From the NCBI GenBank assembly GCA_002733215.1, contig NVUY01000005.1, forward strand, positions 65,057-129,056: 64,000 nt of DNA, written 5' to 3'. A program made the position numbers and the translations under genes. Positions 57,755 through 64,000 of the stretch are shown here, one piece after another. The stretch is from Sulfurovum sp. Its GTDB lineage: Bacteria > Campylobacterota > Campylobacteria > Campylobacterales > Sulfurovaceae. Every line of letters begins with the position of its first letter. The stretch's first letter is position 1. The notes under the pieces were generated by a model. That model ran no database searches, was not told the origin of the DNA, and saw only the letters and a program-made list of their open reading frames with translations.

Positions 57755-59092
57755 TTATAGACCTGTTGTCTCATCTGGATCGGTGACATCACCATCACTC
57801 AGCTTCACACCATATTCTGCGGCAACAGCTATCATCTCATCACCCAAGTCTCTCATTTCATTTTTTGCATCAACAATATTTTGTAACTTACCATTTACTG
57901 CAACGATTTGGTAGTCAAAGTGATAATCAGATTTTGCTGTATCATTTATGCTTTTAACTTTTGTATCGATAGAAGTTTCCAAACCTGTTATCTCTGTTTT
58001 TTGCTCAGGACTTAAATTTGTTTCAAAGATGTCAAGTATATTTTTAAACCCTATATAGTTTGTATCAATATCTCTGTGCGTGTTATCAGAGAAACAAGAA
58101 TGTTCATCTTCTTCTGATGGCGTGAGTGCTGCAACGGCCATTCTTTCATTTGCAAGTTCAGATTTTAAGAATACACCCATACCTCCCATGATTTGTTTTA
58201 AAGCAACGTCTTGAGCAATAGCATTTGCCCCATCACCAATCAGTGCAGACTTGTAGCCACCTATTGTCCATGCATCTATCATACTTTGAAGATCATCAAC
58301 AATGAGTTCAGCTGCTGCTGAAAGGTAATCTTTTCGTCTCTCTTTATTTGCATCCGTAGTATAGTCTGTAAATGGTCTTTCCCCTGCTGTTGTTTGACCA
58401 TGTGTTACATTGTCAGCTATAAAACTTGCATAATCTTGATCTTGCCCCCAGAGTAAGAACTCTACGGCATGGTACCCTGTAGCTACATTGGCATCTCCAC
58501 CATTTTCATTTAGGTCTGCAATTACATCTTTAGTAATGGTTGTTGCATCTACAGGTGTTCCACCATCTGGAGTGAAAGAACCTGCCGTATCGATGATATT
58601 TCCAGCTGTTGGAGCTCCACCACTTGCAGGAGTTGTGTAGTCAATCATGTTTTCATCCAACGGCCAAGCGTTAAGTTGTCCTTCTGGAGCACCAAATGAA
58701 GCTGGAAATCCAGCTTCAGCATCTATAGGACCATTTGAAAGTCTCAAGATCTCTGTAATCCCATAAGACTCACGAGAAGCCAACCATGCAGTTTTAGCAG
58801 CATCAAGTGTTGCCTGAGAAGGATTAGCGATAAATGCATCAACAGCAGCTTTTAAAGCTAGGGCATCTGCATGAGATGCTGTATATTTTGATATAGCATA
58901 GTCTGCATATTTCGTAAGTGCCGCTTTGATCACTGCTTCTTTTTCAGCTGCTGGTAGATCTTTAACTTGCGTAAATGTTGGTGTTGTTGGTAGTCCCTGT
59001 GGAATGTTAGAGCCACCGCCTCCACCGCCACAACCTGATAATGCTAGTGATGCCGTAATTGATAATGTAATAAGTGTGTGTTTAAATGTCAT
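57755..59092 (-). CDS. Imelysin-family iron-regulated lipoprotein (IrpA-like)
   Basis: Lipobox LALSGCGGGGG; AWLASRESYGITEILRLSNGPIDAE, GYHAVEFLLWGQD. Confidence 0.92.
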   Translation of the reverse strand: MTFKHTLITLSITASLALSGCGGGGGGSNIPQGLPTTPTFTQVKDLPAAEKEAVIKAALTKYADYAISKYTASHADALALKAAVDAFIANPSQATLDAAKTAWLASRESYGITEILRLSNGPIDAEAGFPASFGAPEGQLNAWPLDENMIDYTTPASGGAPTAGNIIDTAGSFTPDGGTPVDATTITKDVIADLNENGGDANVATGYHAVEFLLWGQDQDYASFIADNVTHGQTTAGERPFTDYTTDANKERRKDYLSAAAELIVDDLQSMIDAWTIGGYKSALIGDGANAIAQDVALKQIMGGMGVFLKSELANERMAVAALTPSEEDEHSCFSDNTHRDIDTNYIGFKNILDIFETNLSPEQKTEITGLETSIDTKVKSINDTAKSDYHFDYQIVAVNGKLQNIVDAKNEMRDLGDEMIAVAAEYGVKLSDGDVTDPDETTGL

Positions 59093-59169
59093 GGTATAAC
59101 CCCTATGTTTTGTTAATCTGAAAATGATTGTCGGAATACTATAGAAACATGACTTGTTTCTTTATAAAA

Positions 59170-59193
59170 GTGACAATCGTTATCGTTTATCAC
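59170..59193. promoter_or_regulatory. Putative Fur box upstream of the imelysin operon
   Basis: GTGACAATCGTTATCGTTTATCAC, imperfect Fur-type palindrome. Confidence 0.55.
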
Positions 59194-59426
59194 TTTTTAG
59201 AAGACGATATTCTCTTATAAAGTAAATACTGTTAGCTTTAGAGTGTCTCTTCAGCACCATGTGTATATATTTAAAAAAGGTGTGTAATATGTTTGACATA
59301 AGCTATCCTTTTTCTAAATTTTATATTTTGAGTAAAAACTCAAAGGAGGGAAGAAGAGATAAAGGGGTACAATGAAAATTGCAATAAAACACTGTTAACT
59401 TCTCTTTTTCCCTCTTTTGAGGTTTT

Positions 59427-59846
59427 TTAGCGGTATTTACATTTTTCACATCTTTTATGCAGGGTAATGAATTCACTACTTTTTAAATGGTTTAATATCG
59501 CTTCCATATGATCTACTTCGCTAAGCACCGAAACATCATTACATTTGGGACAAAGAGTAAATACCCTCGCTATGGTTGTTGTCAAAATATAGTAAGATTT
59601 TTTAAAATCATCTTGCACTACAACTGCTAGCCCACATTCAATAAACAGGGTTAAATGTCTATAAACTGTATTGAGAGAAACTTTTCTAGAACTACTCTCT
59701 TGTATTTTCCTCATGATCTCTGAAACACTTAAACACTCTTTCGAGTCCAACAAAACATTATATATAACTTCGCGTGCATGTGAGTTATTGACTTTCTTTT
59801 GTTTAATACATTCATAAAATTTGTTCATACTCATTTTCACCCTCAC
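59427..59846 (-). CDS. Fur-family transcriptional regulator
   Basis: VIYNVLLDSKECLSVSEIMRKIQESSSRKVSLNTVYRHLTLFIECGLAV; CPKCN and CEKC metal-site cysteines. Confidence 0.9.
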   Translation of the reverse strand: MRVKMSMNKFYECIKQKKVNNSHAREVIYNVLLDSKECLSVSEIMRKIQESSSRKVSLNTVYRHLTLFIECGLAVVVQDDFKKSYYILTTTIARVFTLCPKCNDVSVLSEVDHMEAILNHLKSSEFITLHKRCEKCKYR

Positions 59847-59856
59847 CCCTATTACC

Positions 59857-59871
59857 TGATAGTTATTATCA
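59857..59871. promoter_or_regulatory. Putative Fur box upstream of the fur-family gene (autoregulation)
   Basis: TGATAGTTATTATCA, 11 bp upstream of the start codon. Confidence 0.55.
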
Positions 59872-59921
59872 ATCTTATTTTAGATTGCGAAGTATCTCAT
59901 TAAACAACTTAAAATATATTA

Positions 59922-59995
59922 AAAATGATAATCATTGTCATATATACCATAATTTAAGGTTTCTTATTTTATAATACTAAAAATCATTATCAAAT
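59922..59995. promoter_or_regulatory. Two putative Fur boxes upstream of the DUF2325 operon
   Basis: AAAATGATAATCATTGTCATA (59922-59942) and AAAATCATTATCAAATA (59979-59995). Confidence 0.7.
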
Positions 59996-60007
59996 AAAGG
60001 ATATAAA

Positions 60008-60364
60008 ATGTCAGTTTTAATACTTGGTGGAGACAAAATAGGCTCCATAAGAAAAATACTTATGGAACTAGGCGTGAGTGATATTATTCACTGGACTGCA
60101 AGAAATCAAAAAAATGGTCGTAAAAAAGATAAAGTCATACCTTTAAAGGTCAATATGGTGCTAATGCTTACTAATTTTTTGAATCATAATGCTATGAAGC
60201 ACTATAGAAGTGAAGCAAAATCTAAAGATTTACCCATCGTTTATGCAACTAGAAACGTTGAGTGCGTGAAAGAAGCATTCATCAAAACACTTTCCCAATT
60301 AGACCAAGATTCAGAAATATGTAAACAATGTGAATATCATTCAAATTGTTATAAAAATAAATAA
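60008..60364 (+). CDS. DUF2325-family protein
   Basis: MSVLILGGDKIGSIRKILMELGVSDIIHWTARNQ...VNMVLMLTNFLNHNAMKHYRSEAKSKDLPIVYATRN; C-terminal CKQCEYHSNC. Confidence 0.85.
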   Translation: MSVLILGGDKIGSIRKILMELGVSDIIHWTARNQKNGRKKDKVIPLKVNMVLMLTNFLNHNAMKHYRSEAKSKDLPIVYATRNVECVKEAFIKTLSQLDQDSEICKQCEYHSNCYKNK

Positions 60365-60376
60365 GGAGAAAAGAGT

Positions 60377-60625
60377 ATGGAAGATTTTTTCATTATTCCA
60401 AATCATAAGATTGAACCTGCTTGGAACCCACCTGATAAAAGTCTGGAACTTTTTGTTTTAGACTATTGTGAAGAGGTTTTAGATATTCCTCTTTATGTAA
60501 TAGCAGATGCCTCCTATACTCATGAGGGTATAGAACTAGATTTATGTAATTTAGTAGATTTTATGGCAGGTGAAGATTGGTATATCAATCTTTTTAGAAT
60601 TTCGAACTACGCAAGAGCATCATAA
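60377..60625 (+). CDS. Hypothetical protein in Fur-associated operon
   Basis: AAGGAG RBS; 82 aa acidic. Confidence 0.65.
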   Translation: MEDFFIIPNHKIEPAWNPPDKSLELFVLDYCEEVLDIPLYVIADASYTHEGIELDLCNLVDFMAGEDWYINLFRISNYARAS

Positions 60626-60635
60626 GGAGACTAAA

Positions 60636-60899
60636 ATGACTGCACCAATATTTTTAGATAGAAAAGAAGAAACAAAAGAAGAGACAACAACCCTACGCAC
60701 ATCTGCATATCGTCTACTGGATGCCATAGATGATAATAACATTGAACAGGTAGAGACAACAATGAGCCAAATATTGAAAAATGATGTTCCTGAAGTATCT
60801 ATACGACTTTTTTATAATTATGCAAAAGCAAAAAATAAAATAAAGGTATGTGAATATTTTAGCCTTGTTTTAGTAGCTACATATAATACAACACGATAG
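60636..60899 (+). CDS. Small MTAP-leader protein of unknown function
   Basis: Start reset from 60570 to 60636: AAGGAG then MTAPIFLDRKEETKEETTTLRTSAYRLLDAIDDNNIEQVETTM. Confidence 0.65.
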   Translation: MTAPIFLDRKEETKEETTTLRTSAYRLLDAIDDNNIEQVETTMSQILKNDVPEVSIRLFYNYAKAKNKIKVCEYFSLVLVATYNTTR

Positions 60900-60912
60900 C
60901 AAAAGGTTTAGT

Positions 60913-61323
60913 ATGACAGCACCACTACAATACATTCATTATAAAAATACAAGAACGAAAATATGTTTAGATTTTTTACAAACGGTTCAGAGTAACCATT
61001 TACTCGAAAAAGACCTTATGCCTTGGGCTGATACCAATCAAGAAGATACCTTTGGATTTACCGCACTCTATTGGGCTATTTCACATCACAATATGCATAA
61101 CCTTAAACTTCTCATTGCGTATGGTGCCACACTAAAGGTTACCTCAAGTATGAATGCACTTTTTTATGCCATTGATTGTGACAATTTAGAAGCTTTAAAA
61201 TATTTTATAGATAAAGGCATTGATAAAGACATAGTGTACACACGCAGCTATGACCAAACATATACTTTATATGCGTATGCAAAAAAGCGTGATCGCAAAG
61301 TCATTCTTGAATATTTAAATTGA
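60913..61323 (+). CDS. Ankyrin-repeat protein, MTAP leader
   Basis: MTAPLQYIHYKN...DTFGFTALYWAISHHNMHNLKLLIAYGATLKV...NALFYAIDCDNLEALKYFIDKGID. Confidence 0.8.
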   Translation: MTAPLQYIHYKNTRTKICLDFLQTVQSNHLLEKDLMPWADTNQEDTFGFTALYWAISHHNMHNLKLLIAYGATLKVTSSMNALFYAIDCDNLEALKYFIDKGIDKDIVYTRSYDQTYTLYAYAKKRDRKVILEYLN

Positions 61324-61490
61324 TAATGATTATTGTATTAAAAACTATTTAAGTTTACTTCGACTATCATCTCGAAGTAAACAAGTTATTTTAGTTAAGC
61401 CCTTCTTTAAAGATATTTATTGAACCTCCTTCTTGAATACACTTTTGAAACTTAAAGAAGGGTTGACCTAAAAAAACATAAGGCAAAAAC

Positions 61491-62024
61491 ATGACAGCAC
61501 CACTCAATAGACACGCACAAGCACACCTTATAGATATGGTTAAAGAGAAACTGTTACTTGAACGCATAGTACTCAATAATGTTGATGTAAACCCTAGAGA
61601 TATGGAAGGCAGAAATGCACTCTACTGGGCAATAAAAAATAAAAGTATATATAATGCCAATCTACTTATAGTCTTTGGATCTAGTCTTGTTGTTGCAAAG
61701 AATACACATGCCCTATTTCATGCTATAGCATGCAAAAATCATGCCATGGTTGTACTGCTCATAGACAAAGGACTCGATGTAAACTTTATAGATGAAAAAG
61801 GGAAAACAGCACTTATGTATGCCATAGAAGCTGAGGTAGTTGATACTGTGAAATTTCTCATTAAGAAAGGTGCAGATATATATTTGATGGATGATGAATT
61901 CAATATGGCAGAAAATTATGCCAAATCTACTAACTCTAATATAATTAAATCTTACCTACAACATCTTATCTACATAGATATGCAGGAAGCTTCTTGTAGT
62001 CAAAATAAATGTAACTGTGGATAA
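61491..62024 (+). CDS. Ankyrin-repeat protein, MTAP leader
   Basis: MTAPLNRHAQ...DMEGRNALYWAIKNKSIYNANLLIVFGSSLVV...EKGKTALMYAIEAEVVDTVKFLIKKGADIYL. Confidence 0.88.
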   Translation: MTAPLNRHAQAHLIDMVKEKLLLERIVLNNVDVNPRDMEGRNALYWAIKNKSIYNANLLIVFGSSLVVAKNTHALFHAIACKNHAMVVLLIDKGLDVNFIDEKGKTALMYAIEAEVVDTVKFLIKKGADIYLMDDEFNMAENYAKSTNSNIIKSYLQHLIYIDMQEASCSQNKCNCG

Positions 62025-62264
62025 AAAAATAGGCATACAATACGTAGACTTTACAAAGACCCTTTTATGTTTGTAGGTAAACTCATAGAATTGATTTATG
62101 CAAAAGAAGGTCTTTCTTTACGGATGGGTCAGGAAACATATCAACATAAAACTGCCCTAGCAGACAAAATCCAAGGGAGATAAGTATATGGTAAAAGTGA
62201 CACCCTACTCTTTTTCATTTTGTGACAAATCAAGCAGAAAGAAACAAATACACACATAATCTTA

Positions 62265-62312
62265 GCACCTCTACAAACTCTAAAACCTGTAGTTTAGGGT
62301 TTGTAGAGGTGC
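62265..62312 (+). promoter_or_regulatory. 20-bp stem-loop in the 5' leader of flavodoxin
   Basis: GCACCTCTACAAACTCTAAA-ACCTGTAG-TTTAGGGTTTGTAGAGGTGC; fully paired in RNA with one G-U. Confidence 0.8.
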
Positions 62313-62344
62313 AATATCTCAAATTTACACATGAAGGCAATAAA

Positions 62345-62848
62345 ATGGCAATAGGAATATTTTACGGCAGTAACGGAGGAGCAACAGAAACTGTTGCAGA
62401 AAAAATAAAAGATAAATTAGGGGTAGAAGCAGACTTGCATGATATTGCAAATGTAGATATGGATAAATTTGATGAATATACACAAATTATTATAGGGACA
62501 TCTACTTGGGGTGAAGGTGAATTACAAGATGATTGGGAGAAGTGTTTTGAAGATTTTAAAAATGTAGACTTCGCAGGTAAAACGGTAGCATTTTTTGGCT
62601 TAGGTGATCAAGATGAGTATGGAGAAAATTTCTTAGATGCCATGGGTATCCTCCATGATGCCGCTGTTGAAAAAGGAGCAAATATCGTAGGAAATGGATG
62701 GCCAACAGGTGGGTATGACTACGAAGAGTCTACAGCGATTGAAGATGGGTTATTTGTAGGCTTAGGAATTGATGATGACAATCAATTTGATTTGACGGAT
62801 GAACGTGTCGAAAAATGGGTAGAGATAATAAAACCTAGTCTTACTTAA
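62345..62848 (+). CDS. fldA: Flavodoxin
   Basis: MAIGIFYGSNGGATETVAEKIKDKLG, GTSTWGEGELQDDWE, FFGLGDQDEYGENF; start reset from 62222 to 62345. Confidence 0.94.
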   Translation: MAIGIFYGSNGGATETVAEKIKDKLGVEADLHDIANVDMDKFDEYTQIIIGTSTWGEGELQDDWEKCFEDFKNVDFAGKTVAFFGLGDQDEYGENFLDAMGILHDAAVEKGANIVGNGWPTGGYDYEESTAIEDGLFVGLGIDDDNQFDLTDERVEKWVEIIKPSLT

Positions 62849-62962
62849 TCAAAATATATTCGTCACACACATCTTGAGTGTGTGACAGACCATTTAGCCT
62901 CTTGCTCTTAATATGTTGGCTATTTCTTTGTCTACCATATGTAAACCTTCTCGTACTCATAA

Positions 62963-63709
62963 TTAACTCTTTTTCCTAAACCTTGCAAAAAGCGGGTTAT
63001 GGTCAGAAAGTCCATGATCCCTGTCGACTGAAAAATCAACTATTTCCACACCTCGATAAAAGATGAAATCCAAGTGGTTTCCCATAAAAGACTTTACTTT
63101 ATCGGTCTGTTTAAAAGGTACTGCCTGCAGCGCCAGTTTTTCCCTGACTTCATGAAGTCTTCGCATACGTTTTTTGTTCCAGGAGTTAAAATCACCTGCA
63201 ATGATCATCGGTCCTTCATGATGACTCATCAATTTCAAAAAGCGTTCCAGTTCTTTATGGTAACCCTGATTTTCACGAAAGTTTATCGCATGAATATTTA
63301 GTATCAGAATTTCAGATCCATCTTCAAAACTGTAGGTACTCACAAGTAAACTCTTATGTGGCCCTATCAGGCTCTCTCTTCCTTCGGAAAGATAAGCCTG
63401 TGCATCCTTAGACTCTGCTCTGCTTGCAGATAACACCCCATAAAATTCACCTCTATACTCCAGGTTGGCTGCCGCGTCAAAAGCAAAATTTGGCAGTGTA
63501 AAATGATTATCATCTTTGAAATTGGCTTCCTGAAAAAGTAAAAAATCGATCTTTTTCTCTTCGATCATTGTTTCAAGGAAAGGTTTAAATATGAGATTTT
63601 TAGTATTTTTCTTATGCACATTCCAGCAAAGTACTCCAAAAATATCAGGCACAAATGGGCTGCAGGAAAAACGGCAGGAACGGTGATGGAGTACAGAAGG
63701 AACAAACAT
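62963..63709 (-). CDS. Endonuclease/exonuclease/phosphatase family protein
   Basis: LCWNVHKKN, LLFQEANF, MIIAGDFNSW, DHGLSDHNPLFARF. Confidence 0.9.
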   Translation of the reverse strand: MFVPSVLHHRSCRFSCSPFVPDIFGVLCWNVHKKNTKNLIFKPFLETMIEEKKIDFLLFQEANFKDDNHFTLPNFAFDAAANLEYRGEFYGVLSASRAESKDAQAYLSEGRESLIGPHKSLLVSTYSFEDGSEILILNIHAINFRENQGYHKELERFLKLMSHHEGPMIIAGDFNSWNKKRMRRLHEVREKLALQAVPFKQTDKVKSFMGNHLDFIFYRGVEIVDFSVDRDHGLSDHNPLFARFRKKS

Positions 63710-64000
63710 CAGAGCAGAGGGGCAAACACTTTCATAATATTTTCAAGCGCTTCACGTACTGTAGGTGGATATTAAGTTGTAAAGGTGTGATGTCGATGGG
63801 AACTCCTCTACATTGATTATATCATTATTTTTTTTCGATACGTCTGCTTACCTTATAATTTGTTATGTTAATATTAGAGATCCCCTGTATTCAATATAAA
63901 AGCCAAAATTTAAATCTGAAGTGCAATTTTTGAAAATTTGAAAATTAAAAGTTGTAAATTTAGATTTGAAGAGGTTAAATGCTAGAATCTTACTTCAAAT

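Noticed and set aside
62067-62182. Possible 38-aa ORF (MFVGKLIELIYAKEGLSLRMGQETYQHKTALADKIQGR)
   Set aside because: Short and unsupported by domain or clear RBS; possibly a gene remnant but too weak to call.

Overview
A 64 kb chromosomal window, mostly low-GC, with gene content that looks like Campylobacterota (Sulfurovum/Sulfurimonas-like; inferred from gene content only). Housekeeping and metabolic genes include pxpABC with a dipeptide epimerase, gpsA, RhlE-type DEAD helicases, a PilT-like ATPase, pseudouridine synthases, a CDF transporter and one tRNA-Arg(CCU). Accessory and defence loci include a type I R-M system (hsdR/S/M) next to a Fic-domain gene, two REP-associated transposases (RAYTs), a BcgI-like fused nuclease-methyltransferase with S subunit and RhuM, an orphan antitoxin and a secreted PLA2-like protein. 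At the right end is a putative Fur-controlled iron-starvation region (imelysin / di-heme / sterol-desaturase / porin operon, Fur-family regulator, DUF2325/ankyrin operon, flavodoxin). The strongest unexpected signal is two arrays (about 12.8-13.8 kb and 42.56-47.0 kb) with the architecture of integron gene cassettes. They have attC-like palindromes, and each unit's 5' GTTNNNNN is the exact reverse complement of the NNNNNAAC that opens its own 3' palindrome. No integrase is visible in the window, and both arrays are preceded by copies of the same ~85 bp promoter-like leader; a third, truncated copy lies beside a RAYT. Other notable signals are four TetR-type palindromes spaced exactly 42 bp apart, a DEAD helicase whose only plausible start codon is ATC, a 20-bp hairpin in the flavodoxin leader, and a nested palindromic ~208 bp element. 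No alignments or database searches were run; family calls come from motif recognition.
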